A stretch of DNA of 64,000 bases from Capitulum mitella (Eukaryota > Arthropoda > Thecostraca > Pollicipedomorpha > Pollicipedidae), in contig CP099854.1 of assembly GCA_030062745.1 (NCBI GenBank), forward strand, positions 7,652,014 through 7,716,013. The letters are read 5' to 3'. The notes beneath the pieces were generated by a model. It worked only from the letters and a program-made list of their open reading frames with translations, made no database searches and was not told the origin of the DNA. The position numbers and the translations under genes are program-made. This document shows positions 1 through 44,408 of the stretch, in pieces (within the stretch, counting starts at the first letter, position 1; each line of letters opens with the position of its first letter).

Positions 1-3000
1 ACAGAGTTGTGTTAGTATTGGACTCGACGTTCAGGCTCTGAAGCCGAGTTATCGAGCCTGGCATGACTATGGCCCAGAGCCGAAACACTCATGTGAGGAT
101 GACCGAAAAGCCAAAACGCGGAGCCTAATACTTATGCTTGCATTTGATGTGTATAAAGCCAAGCCTCTTCTGGCGTGGAGAAATCTGTTTCCCATAATCA
201 GGGCGCAGATGACGGCGTCCGTGGCGGACGGGGACGGGCTCTGCCGGCCCTTCTTCCGGGCTGTCTCGGAACTCGATCGACCCCATCGGCAGGACTCGGA
301 TCTTGAGGCGTGCACTCGGGAACCTGCTTGCGTCACTTTTCCCAGCGTTTTGCTCATAGACCGGTGATACGCTGTCTCTGGAGCTTATCTGCGACTTTAT
401 CTGCGTTTCCTCCGAAGCCGTTGTCTGACGGCGCACGAAGAAGGGCAAACTGAGCGCCAGCTGATTGCAGCAGATGCGACCTGGGCGGGGGGGGGGGGCA
501 CAGGTCGCAGACTGCAGCCGTATTGAATGAGACTGCTGTGTTGTACTGCGCTCTTAGCAGGGATCGATGTCACGCCAGACCTCATCACGCTTGGCCGACA
601 GGCGACCAGCGGCGTAAATATAGATCCAGGCGCTCAGCAGAACGGTGTTGTATTCAGTACGGTGACAAAGCGGCACCGCACACGGGAGGCAATGAAACGT
701 TGGACCCTTTCTTCTTTTACAAACATTTCGTCGGAGGCCGGGAAACAGCAAACGCCGACGTAGGAGCTGAATAAACGGTGGCAGACGCACGTGAAGAAAG
801 AGGTGCGCAAGGTCAGAAGGTTGAAGTGGCAACAGCGCAAGCGAATGCAGAGCAAAAGACCACTTCGCCGATTCCTCCTGGATGGACAATCGATTCGCAA
901 CGTTTGCAGGCTCCGTAAACGGACGGAAGCTTTGTAAAGGGAAGTGCACTGCACGTATGAGACCTTTCAAATGTCAGACCGCCTCTATTCCACGTCGCCA
1001 TTTTCTGTAAACTGAGACCTGACTGACGTGAGCCAGGGCTCTGGCTGATACTCTTCCTGCGTTTGCTATAAAATTACCCATCTCTTAAAAAAAAATCGCC
1101 GCCTCAGTCCCTAACCGTTGGTACAAACCTCTCCATTCGCTGCAACCATTTACCCAACACAGATTGTCTAAGACGATAAGCTGAAGACGGTTCCGCTATG
1201 CCATCATGTCTCGGCATGCTTTCGCGTCCTGACGACGCGGATTTTAGCATTTCTGGCTTTCGATATCTGCCTTATGGGTCCGGTATCCGGTATTATCGAT
1301 AACGGACGGAGCTGAACAGATAAATAAATAAAATAGAGAGTCATACTTGCTACCGTGCAGTCGGCTGGCATCTTTGACTTATGACTCGCATAAGCATTAG
1401 CTTAGCAAATGGTTCGAGTGAATAAAACGGAAGCATGTCATGCCCTGGACAGGTCGGTACACAGGTCTACACTGCATGGCATTCCATTTGGCAAAAAGAG
1501 CAGTGCTCGGGCAACACCCAACAAGAACGCCTTTCTTGTTGGAAATATCAACACCACGAACACCAAGCGCGGACAGCAACAAAATCCCGACTTACAAACG
1601 TTTCTCGTGGTCTTTTTTGGAAGCATTCCAAGCAAATAGCCTGCATTTTCCGAAAACGTGAAAGGAGCAGTCCATTTATTTAGGATCATGCCGAAGCGTT
1701 TTGATGCTACTAAGCCTGTGGTGTTCGAAACCCGTCTAAATTTCAGAACGTTCTCCCTCGCTCGGCATTAATGGCAGTCTTTAGCCAGCACCCTTCTTTT
1801 TTAAGAATTTGGTCTGAATGCTTTGCTGGGACGTTTTGAAATCAGAGCCAGCGCTTGAGCAGTGCCTGCTGCATGGACCTGACCCCTACACCCGATCGCT
1901 CGTCATAATTTCGAGGCGAAGGCGGACGGTGGCGACATGAACGGCGTGATCGAACGGTGGCCTGTGTCTCTCCCTATAAGTCAGTTGCCAAGTGACCTGC
2001 GGGACAAACGGCGAGCGCCGAGGAGACTCAAACCCTTCTTGCCATGTTGCGGAGCGATGACAGATGCTCTGCCAACTGAACTGCCGACGCGATATATGTT
2101 TATTCCGATTGAAAAACGCCCTGTTATTCTAACTCAAATGATCTCCAGTTATTTATCCACGTGGAGAAGACGTGTGATGGTGGTATGGCTACTTAAAAAT
2201 TCCAAATCTTAAGGACGCTATTGGTTATCGCGAAACCAAATGGCTTCGCCTCAAACGACGATTTTTGTACTTCTTACGAGTTGCTATTTGGTATAAACCA
2301 AAAAGATGTTTTTTATTGCATAATGCTCTCCAAGTTTTATTTATGAAGCAGTATTCAAAACAAGCCGCAATATTTAAGACTCTTTTGGTAATGCATTGCG
2401 CTGGCGAAAGCAGCAGTTCTTTTGAAAGAAACGTGAGCAAATTGTGCTCTAGGCAGCAGTAATCCATACCAGCCTTACCCTCACTAGCCAAGAACAACGC
2501 AAGAGACGTCTGTGACCCAGAATGCATGTAAATACCAACTCGAGACGCTTGATGCTTTATCTTAATATCCTGGCCAGTCTGAAACCCAGTGCTCTCGACG
2601 GGAACCTTTAACCTTTCGAAGTCCTTGATCAAAGCTATCTTCCTATGGAGACTGCAACGCGATAAAGGGAACTGAAATCGTGTTTGGGTCGTGTAAGACG
2701 CCGCAGTCTCCAGTTTTCCCAAGTCACTACTACATTCTCTACAGAATCGAATGATGAGCATTGTGGCGTCGCCGGTTGCTACCCGCACGCCTCGTACGCT
2801 TAGAAAGATGCAGGCTTCCAATGACACTCTATTTGAGGGCACAGGCGACGGGGGAGGGATCTCGCCCCGGTGACCCTCCCGCCCGGCGTCGCCTGCACAA
2901 CTGCCTGCCGGTCGGCTCGTCACAGTGCAGGCCAGCCAGCCACATGCACGGGGACCGGAAGATTTTTTGCGAGAGGCGCGACCGGTGGGATCCGCCGCTC

Positions 3001-6000
3001 CGGAAGACGCCGAACCTGACCCAGCCGTGGCCAGACCGCGCGGCGGGGGGCGCCGTCGGCGGAGTCAGTGGCGCTCCTGACGGCCCACAGGAGGGCCGCC
3101 GCGCCGGAAGATACAGGTCCGGCTCCCCGGCCGGACGACCCCTCACTGAGCCGCGCCAGTGTTGAAATGCCGCCGGCCGGAATGGTCGATTCGTTGAGAA
3201 CAAGTACTTTAATTTCGTCATTAATAATGAGGAAAGACTCGAGGGTGACCATATGTGTAGCAGAGCTACACCTGGTGTAGCAGCACTACCTGGTGTAACT
3301 CTCTTATCAGAGGAGAAAGCGACCCACTCGGGACTCAGTGGAAGTGCTAGAGCTGCATGAAGTGTATTGCTGTACTGAGAGTGGATTTTGGTTGTCTGAA
3401 TCTACGTTGGACACGTCTTCAGCACCTGCCGAAAGCTGCCCATGGTGATAAATATAACAAGCTCGACTGTACGTCGTCCGCGATAGGCTTCCGGTATTAC
3501 CTCGGAATCGGTATGGAATAAGGTGCGATTGACTGACATCGGTAGTCCATTAACCGGACATTTGACGGCTCGTTTATCGCTGGCGTAAAAAGATAACGGT
3601 GACTATTGGCAACATACAAGGCCACTTATAAATGCCATCCGAGGTCTGTGATAACCTATAGGTAAGTAGCACTTGTGGAAGTCACAAAGAACAACAGCTA
3701 CAGAAGCCTAATAGGTCGTGCACCGAGCGTCAGAGAAAAACGAACTTCTCTGCTCTTCCAGTGCTCGTCGAGAGCACGTTTCCCTGATGGACGAGAGCGT
3801 GAGGTGCCCCGCTCCAGTCGAGGGCTGAACCCTCCGGCTCGCGCCAGCAGGCCACGGCCTGACTTACCCCGGAGGGTTTCTCAGCCAGGAGGTGACGCTC
3901 CTGACGCGCGACCACCCGTCGGCCGCGAGCCGCACGCAAAACGCGAGTCCCGAACGCCGCGACGGACGACCGCCGCACTCCTCTTTCGATCCTTTCGTCA
4001 CACGGTCCGTCTCGGCCGGCGGGACCGTCTGCCGTCTGCGACCGTCTCAGACTGCAGCAGACTGCAGTCCGGCCGCCCAGACTGCCCTCATTCCGCCCCC
4101 ACGGCGACGAGACGGTGGCAGCCCGTCCCGGCGTTGACCGCTGGTCTGCGGGTTGCCGACGTTCCGTAATTTGTGGCCGTGGGGAGGGAAGTCCGGCCGA
4201 GAACCGCAGTGTTGCACGGCCGGCGCTGAGCGGCGTCCGACGGCGTGGCGAACGGGGGCAGGCGTGCACGCGCCCCGTGTGACGTGAGCTTGCTCAGCAA
4301 CGGTGTGAGCGGCTCAGCAGATCTTGTCATCCTGGCGCGCGAGGCGGTGGATTGAAGTTTGCACGCCGCTGCTCGGGCTGGCTTTTCCGATCGTTTGTTT
4401 TGACTGCATCATGTTCGGTGTGTGCTGTTTTTGCCGCTTATTTTAATGTTGTGTAGGATAGCTTAGTTTCTGGGAATGTCTTTACGGTCGCTGTTGATTT
4501 CGCAGGAATCGTTACCACAGTACATCGTTCCAGCGAAGCTGCACTTCGTTCGGGAACGCGTGTCAGACCAAGAAACCCGAGAACGCTGCATACCCCATCG
4601 CAAAGGCACCTCTTCGGGGTCTGCACCATCGAGCCCATCTCCCCATCTTCTGGTTCCGCACCTGCGGTCGGGACAGACTATGACGCGAAGCCAAGTAGCG
4701 GGAGCAGCGAGACTGCCCGATTTGGACGGCGTGCGCCGCGATTGGTCCTTGCCGCGCATGCGCAAGCCTTTCTCAGTCGCAGCCGGCGGCCGCGGCGCGC
4801 TACGCGGCGTCATTGTTGTCGAGCAGTGTTAGCGAGACGGCAGCACCGAAGCAGGGCTGCGCTGCGAAAGGCATTCATGGAACACGGTGGCAGCCGGCGC
4901 ATAACGAGGTAAGATGGCTGTGGCGCGTGGTAGCCCCCGCCACACTGACGGAGTGATGGGAGGTGTCGGAGCGTCACCCTGTCGGATGCTGCACATTCGC
5001 CATTCAGACGCACTGTCCAGACGTACCCTCGAGTATCCTTCAGAGGTATCCTCGAGGCGTCTGTTTCGCCGAAGCTGAAACAAAGTCTGCTCACCGTGGC
5101 CGAGGTGGCCTTAGTCCTCAGAAGCCAACGGCACCAGTCGGAGGCACACGCTTGAATCACCTGACGCGGCAGCAAACGATGCGCGCGCGCGCTTAACGCG
5201 CTGCGCGTCGCTGAGCGTTCGCTGCGTGCGCGGTACCGCCGCCGGGGAAGCCCGCCATTACGCGGAATTATTTTAGCGTCGCTGCTAGTCTCTAGTTAAA
5301 TGCAGTCATTCAGTCTTCAAAGCGAACTTATGCGTCGACTTTGCCATGCTTTTTCCCGGATGTCGTATTTTGGCACTGGTGACGTCGGAAATGAAGGGAA
5401 GCTGGGAATGTAGCCTATCACGGATTCACATTACTAGCAGTGGAATATAGGGCCATGTGCGTATTTATTTTATGCATTTGCGAGTGGCCCAACACTTTCA
5501 AGGCTCAAGGCGAAACGCACAAATTTTCGGGCAAGTTTCAAGTCGGAGGGCAAAATAAAGATCTCGGGAGATCCTGGGTGGATGGAAGAGTCGAGACGCA
5601 ATAACCCCAACTCAGAGAGAGAATCCTATACGAATGAGCGGAACAAATCGGCCTCACAGTCTGGCCCTACACTGCAATAATTTTCGCGAATCCCCATCCG
5701 TATTACGGTAATGCATTTTTCCGTTTTGGTTTCAAATTCCAGAAACTTTGGCATGACAGCCGCGTTGTGTACCCACAGTAACTGAAGCGCGTTGCCCCTT
5801 TATTGATTATTCTCGGGCTCGTATCGAGACGTGAATCTGTCTTGGCAGTAAATAATGTCAGCAACGAGAGGTTCTGTTCGGCGTTCGCCGTTCTCATTTT
5901 TCGAACCCCGCCTTCGAAATTCCGCTGTTTTCCGTCGACTGGCTGTCTGCCGCCATCCGGACAGCGGACGATGACCCGTGGAGTCGAGTCGGCGACCGTG

Positions 6001-7738
6001 GAGTCGAGTCGGAGTCCTCTTGGCGACCCTGAGGGGAGAACAAGCAACGTCCGGTACTGAACGAACAGCTGTCGGCTCGAATCGAGACGTGCTGCGCACT
6101 TTGTTAGCGACAGTTTACCGAGTTGAGGTATCTGTTCCACGGCTTAGCGCTGAAAACGTTAAACATGACGCCCTGAGGCCTCTTTCCTTCCGCGTTTGTG
6201 GCCGGGTTTTTGGCGCCTCCTGCGGTAAAGGGGGGATGCGTTCGCCCCTGTCCCTTAGCTGAGTTCCCGCACTTGACTGGCAGCTGCTCAACTCTCCGTG
6301 CACGAGAACGCCACGCGACGCTGTCGCCGGCCGGCGTCTGTGTCGGCACCTCAACCCCAAACGGACGCCTGCAAGAGCGCCCGCCCGGCCGCCGGCTGCG
6401 TCGGCGCCACTGCCGCCTCCTGAACGGTCCCGTGCCTCTCGCAGCCTCCCCCGACCCACCGCTGTACCAGTGAGCCGCGCACCGTAACCTGACGATAGCG
6501 CGACCTGATGAAACAGCAGCCCGACAGCCGTCATCAGCGCTCCCGCCCGCGTGCTCGACCTGGCGCCGCCCCTGCCGCACGGCCAGTGGCAGGCCCACTG
6601 TGCCGCACTTCGCGCCGGCGCTGTGACCGCCATCGGCCGGCCGCGCGAGGCCGGCGCATCGTGCAAGGTGGGGAAGTCCGCAGGTGGCCGCTGAGATGAC
6701 GCTGGCGTCTCCGTCGGCCGAAAAGGAAATGCCGGGGAACATCGGGCGGTTATCTGCGTAGTGTGGTCCAAGGTGACCGCCGGCGAGTGGTGAGCCCGCG
6801 CGAAGGCGACGGTGTTGTTCTTTGCCGTTCTGGGGCCCTCGAGAGTGCCCCCAGGACGTGATGTAGTGAAGGTTGGGATATGAAAGCTTGGCTGGAGGTA
6901 TCCCAAAATTGTGATGGGCTCTGAATGGACTGTCAAGCCATTTCTCTCCGGCTGTTGTCTTAGGCTTAATGTTAAGACAGTTTAAAGTACGGAGGTCTAG
7001 ACATCCCCAGTCCCCAGGATTCCAAATCACGCGTGAAAGTGACACCAAACGAAAACTCGTCAAATTTCAGGAAGCATGAGAATACTTTCCAAAGACTCAG
7101 CGTGTTATACCGAGGGTTACGAGGTCAGCGAAGGATATACCGTGGGTTTCAAACCATTTCGGGCATGTTGAGTAACACCTTTGTTGGGCACCGTCAAGTA
7201 TGCATTTTCAGATGGGACTGAGTTTAACGACGATGGGAGGCCGGATTGGCCATTCGGATCTCTCGGGCCATCCTATCTTTCGATAAAGAGAATGGGTGCT
7301 CGCTTCCGTGTCACTTCGTCGCTTTTGTCGCTGACTGGAAGCGTAAGCTTTCTGTAGGTAACCAGTCCTGGAACCTGCCGTTCTGATGGCCTCTCTTTTT
7401 GATTCCACCGAAGCGGCCGAGGCAGAGATACGCGCTTCTCTTCCGAACAACGCCTGGGGGCTTCCTGGCCCACGCTCACCTCCGCCATCTTTGTCCGCCT
7501 TCCGCAGGAAAACCTTCCTGAGCTGCTCAGAAGAAATCCCTGGCTGACGATGCCGGCGCGTGCTCAGAGAAACCTTGCCGAAGATCTGAACCTCGGCGCC
7601 GACCTGACCAGAACATCCCGCCGCCGGAGCGTGCTTCGCCGGAACATCTGCGCAGAACCGCCTGGGGCGTGGCGTCGTGGCCCGGCGCGCGGCCCTGCCC
7701 GCGCCTCTGGTGAAGACCGCTGCGGCCCCCTCTCCGCG
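1..7738. other. Upstream region without a supported gene
   Basis: I found no open frame here with a recognisable domain, a repeated splice pattern or a family resemblance. Composition swings between AT-rich stretches (about 1000-2700) and GC-rich, CpG-rich blocks (about 3700-5250 and 5900-6750), so the longer open frames in the GC-rich blocks are expected by chance. Short features seen are an AAAT-like tract near 1320-1335, a G-run at 486-498 and a short repeated 'gtagcagagctacacctggtgtagcag' type motif near 3256-3290. The last few hundred bases before 7739 should contain the promoter and 5' UTR of the large plus-strand gene. I see no clear TATA box there. Confidence 0.6.
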
Positions 7739-39977
<32,239 letters not shown>

Positions 39978-41209
39978 CGGACCGACTCGAGCACGATGCT
40001 GGGCCGTAATGGTGGTAGACAGATCTGTTGGCCACCTCCAGCGAGGAGAAGCTCTGGAGGCTGTGTGAGATTGGCCACCTTCAACAGGGAGATTTTCTGG
40101 AGGCAGTAAGAACTTGGCCACCTCCAGCAGGGAGAATCTCGGGACCCCGTGTGAAATACCATTGCAAGGTGCGATGAAATGGGTGCTTTTAGGTTGCATA
40201 TTCCGTCTTAAGCAATGGAACACATGTAAAAAAGCGTATGGTACAATTTTTTTGCGTGCTTTGTGGCTTTTTGCATTGGCATTGGTTCCCGTAGGCATTA
40301 ATTTAGTGTTAGGTGGATGTGTAAAACCAAAGGTTGTGGTGTGTAGAGACGCTCATAATGCAAATCATTGCCATTTTCACATGTTCATTTCATAATATCA
40401 CATTAGGATATATATTGTGGCGCCTTCACAGCAACAACCTTCACCGCGAGATGGCCGTGCGCGCGGCGAACTATATCAAAGTTCTAATCATATAATCCGC
40501 CCTAGAAATCCCTCCACCCACCCTCTTATCATCTTTAACCCCGATCCTTCTCCTCAAAGCCCCTCCTTTCCGGCACAGCAACCACTCAGACCTTTGTCGT
40601 TCATCCCAAAAACCTCCGAAAAAACAGCTCCGAAATAGTCGGAACTGGTCGAAGGAGCTATACCGACCAAACCAAAACGTCTGTTCTATATTCAGCGTCG
40701 ATGGTAGAGGAGGTTATGAGGGTTTACGAGCAAAGTCGGTGATGCAAATCCAACAGACACGCATATTGCTTTCTTGACCGTCATTGTTGATTCTATAAAT
40801 CATCCCAAAAGGGAAACTTTCGCCCTAACAACAGAACTGAATCCGGTCGCACGATCATTCTGAATGTGAGGCGGTTTTCCTCTTTTCTTCTCAGCAGTTA
40901 TCCTTCATTTGAGGACACGACTACTCTTGGATTCTGACTTCGATCTGACCACCCTAGGATCTTGACTACTCAAAGGCATGCCACAGATGCCAGCACTCAC
41001 AGGCCAGCCACTTTCATAGGATCATGCATTGTTCGACGTTGACCAAATGTTTCCGATCAAAATACGGTGTACCTGAGCTGTAGCGTAAACCACATCCCAC
41101 TTTGGGAGCTCAGCAAGAGCAAGACAACGTACATGTGTGACCGTGCGAGCAGAGGCGCAGCCGAGGGAGTGAAGGGGGGCCGAGCCCCCCTTAGGCCCGC
41201 ATTTTTGCG

Positions 41210-41276
41210 GAAACCATTGCACATCGTCTTCTCAGCAGGCGGTTTTCGTGTGATTTCAGTTCACTCTGAGCTCTGC
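41210..41276 (+). repeat. Dispersed repeat, copy 2
   Basis: Matches 27373-27437 ('gaaaccattgcacatcg', 'cagcaggcggttttcgt'). Here it is preceded by an inverted G6/C6 pair ('ggggggccgagcccccc'). Confidence 0.75.
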
Positions 41277-44009
41277 CCCCCTTAAAAAAGTACAGGCCGC
41301 ACCCCTGCATACGAATCAGCACGCCCCTACGCCTATCCAGCACCATGTATACCGCCAGCCGGGCAGCCATGTTATGACGTCATGGCCAGTCCACACCACG
41401 AGGCTAGAAAAAGAATGGCCTGTTTTGGGAAAATCGTACAATTAACGTTAGGGTTTAAATTCTGGGACTAAAAAGAAAATAAATTTGTTCTCTTCATAGC
41501 AGTATCTTGAAACTAGTGCCTTACGATATTGTTAGTCGTGGCCAAAGATGACTTGTGTTGTAATTTGTAATCCTACCCAGTCATTTTCTGCCAGTGTGAT
41601 GTCTGATATTAAAGCTATTCGGGTTTAGCATGTTCATGTCAGTAAGGTTTTTTTTTTGGTAGCTACATTGCCCGAAATCGCAGTAGTTGATGTGAAGGGA
41701 GAACATACTTGTCCGATGCCTGTGTCTGGTTCTTGAAAGTGGATTCTTTTTTATGACACATCCGTCGGCGTTTCATTTGCTGTTGGAATTTCCTCGTGAG
41801 CCTACCTAAGGGCGTAATAGAACATTTACGTTTCTGGTAACTTACACGAGGCCGCTGTTGAACCTATACACTCTGGCGATTTATATTTCTCGTGTGAGGT
41901 GGCCGCTCGGAGATCGGATCTCGTCCATGCACAGTTTGTATACTCATTGTCTCCAGTTCATATACTGTTTTTGACGGTACGGAATGATCAGGTGTGAAAA
42001 CGTGATTACCCCTTTACTGCGAAATATCTGTGTCGATAACTTGCCCATTCACCTGGAATTCTGCGTCCCGGACATGCAGTTCCAGGTGAATTGTGCTTCT
42101 GTGCCCTGCGTCCCGGATACAGAGTTCCAAATGTATGTTATTTTTAATGGAAAGGGTGCCGACCCAGAAACGTGTGAACCAGAAATTTCTAACATGAATC
42201 GGTAACTCAAACGCAGCCCGTTTTTCACACTCAGCGGAAATCGGAAATTTTCACCTCTGGCACCCGACAGTCATGGTTTTAGTGAATCATGTTGGCCGTG
42301 AGAGATCAGTCAACGGCGCAGAGACTGAATGTTTGGCGGGCGTGACTTGTTTCTGTGCTTTCCATGGTCCGTGGCCCGTGCTGTGCTGTTTTGCATTGGA
42401 ACTCACCGGGCATTGCCGGGTGTTGAGCCGAGGCGAACTCGGACGTCTCTCGCTTGCGCGGCGCGTCGCTGCTTTCTCGCCGTGCGCTGACGTCGCCGTC
42501 AGCGCCGCAGTTTGTCTGTAAAATACAAACATGTATGTCATATGTCATGTAATGTAATATCTATGTAATATGTAATACGTAATGTAATACAGATGTGCTG
42601 TGAATGGTGTCGCTCGTCGCCACGCGTCGGCTCGAAGCGGCAGCGATACACGGATGGATCGGGTGTTGCCGGCGTTTTTCGTCGGCGGCGCTGAGGGAGA
42701 ACTGCCGTTGTCAATGCGAACCGCGACGGCGGAGCGCAGGCGCCTTTTCGCCGCGGCCAGAGCGGCGGAGACCTGATCAGCATCTTCGTCACCATCGAGA
42801 CCTGACCAGCTCAAGTCGGGACCACCGCTGGCAGGTTACCGCCACACTCAGTCGCCTCCCCACCTGCGGGTAGGACGAGGAGTGGGACGGTTACTCCCGC
42901 ACCCTGCTTATTTACACGTGCGCGGCGCCGCGTGACAATAATTTCCTCTCATCCTGCCGTCTTCCCCCGCGTTTCGACTTCCTCCTGCCATGCACATCGT
43001 CGAAGTGTGCCTCCGGCATTTCAACGGCCGCGCGGGGGGCGACGTGTGCACCTGCCCGATAAAACGCCAATCGGGCCGGAATCTAATCTGCGACGCTTTG
43101 CCGACGGCAGGGGCGCGCGCGGGGAGCGGCCGGCCTGTGCGAGGCACCGCGGCTCCGGCGAGGCGAGGCGAGGCGAGGCGCCGCCGGCTGGGACGCGCGA
43201 GAGGAGCGCTCCCGGGGGCGGACGTCGTTGCCTGCGAGCGTCCGCCTGCGGCGTGGTCGCCCGGGGCAGGACGGACTCCGGGGAGGGGCTGGTGCCTCGT
43301 GTCGGGCGGCGCTCGCCTGGGGCTGGCGCCGCCGGTGGCGGCGGAGGTCGCCTCGACTCGGCTGCCAGCGCGGCCGCGCCACGCTGTCAGGCTGGCGGGC
43401 TGGCGCAGGGCGGGAGTCGGCTGTGACCCGCCCCTCGCCGTGTGACCTTTTGGCCCGGCCGGCGGGGACCGGCGGCGAGTGTGACCTGACCTGACCTGAC
43501 CTGACCGGTCGGAGGTCGCGGCGCTACCGAGTGGCTCTCAGTGCACAGCAGTAGCTTCGGCAGAATCCGTGAGAGGCACGTTGACGCCGTGGGGAACCCC
43601 GTGGGCGGGCGCCGGGCGTCAGTGTTCCTCTACTGCGTCACCGCGGCGGAGCTACTCGCCAGGGCGCCGAAGGCTGCCTTCCGACGAACAGCCCACCGAA
43701 TCTGCCGACGGCGCTCACGTAAAACAGTGCCACAAGTGTACCCGGCGAAGCCAACAGCAGCGTCCTAGAGGGCAGTTCCGATGTCGCCAGTCGTGTCCGA
43801 ATGAGCCCGGTTCAGAGCCCGGCTCAGCCCGGTTCGACCCGGTTTGACCCGGTTCAGGGCCAAAGTCGGACAGTTTTAGCGGCTTCCAGTTGCTGTCGTG
43901 CTAGCCCAGTGAAGCCGACCGCGGTGTATGAGAGGGGAGGCCGTTTGGTCTGGGCTGTGTTCAGCTGGCTGACCAGGCGCTCTCTCCAGCCAGCGGAGGA
44001 GGCCTGGAA

Positions 44010-44285
44010 AGCGGTCAGCTGCCGCGGACTGAGACAGCGACTGGCTGAGGTCAGCTGCCGCGGACTGAGACAGCGGCTGGCTGAGGTCAGCTGAGTTGGA
44101 CTGTAGGGCAGCGGCTCGCTGAGGTCAGCTGTGTTGGACTGTCGGGCAGCGGCTGGCTGAGGTCAGCTGAGTTGGACTGTAGGGCAGCGGCTCGCTGAGG
44201 TCAGCTGTGTCGGACGGCGGGCAGCGGCTGGCTGAGGTCAGCTGTGCCTGAGCGGGGCAGCGGCCGGCTGCGGTCAGCTGAGTTC
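44010..44285 (+). repeat. 38-bp minisatellite
   Basis: The landmark 'gaggtcagctg' recurs at 44047, 44083, 44121, 44159, 44197 and 44234, giving units of 36-38 bases. It ends about 45 bases before a possible first coding exon. Confidence 0.92.
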
Positions 44286-44329
44286 GGGGTGACCTGACAC
44301 GACCCCGGCGGCCCTGCGGTGGTGGCCCG

Positions 44330-44408
44330 ATGGCGGCTCGGGCCGGCCGCAGGGAGCCGCCAGACCGGCGCTCCTACATGGAGGAAGTCCTCATCCTGCA
44401 GATGGGAG
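44330..44408 (+). CDS. Possible first coding exon of an unidentified gene
   Basis: ATG at 44330 opens a frame encoding MAARAGRREPPDRRSYMEEV and LILQMG, ending GGGAG|GTGAGT (phase 1), a consensus donor. It lies after a CpG-rich stretch, as promoters often do. I found no second exon before the end of the window, so the product is unknown. It may be a chance combination of an ATG and a good donor. Confidence 0.3.

Larger units (their letters stand above)
39978..44329. other. Interval between genes
   Basis: No supported gene. Contents: three 46-bp tandem units (40022-40140, 'ttggccacctccagc..ggagaa'), a dispersed repeat (41210-41276), a 9-bp-stem hairpin (near 42050-42090), a CpG-rich block (about 42600-43520) with (GAGGC)n at 43155-43180, CCTGA repeats (43485-43505), CCCGGTTC repeats (43807-43855) and a 38-bp minisatellite (44010-44285). 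Confidence 0.6.

Noticed and set aside
2225-2923. Minus-strand open frame of 232 codons
   Set aside because: It is long for an AT-rich stretch and worth noting, but I recognise no domain, it starts in a GC-rich overlap with other open frames, and there is no splice or promoter support.
6104-7063. Minus-strand open frame of 319 codons
   Set aside because: It lies in CpG-rich DNA where another minus-strand frame of 273 codons overlaps it. Arg/Pro/Ala-rich composition without a domain suggests chance.
42050-42095. Hairpin with 9-bp stem (cacctggaa ... ttccaggtg)
   Set aside because: A single short stem in unique sequence with no terminator or miRNA-like features. Expected by chance in a window of this size.
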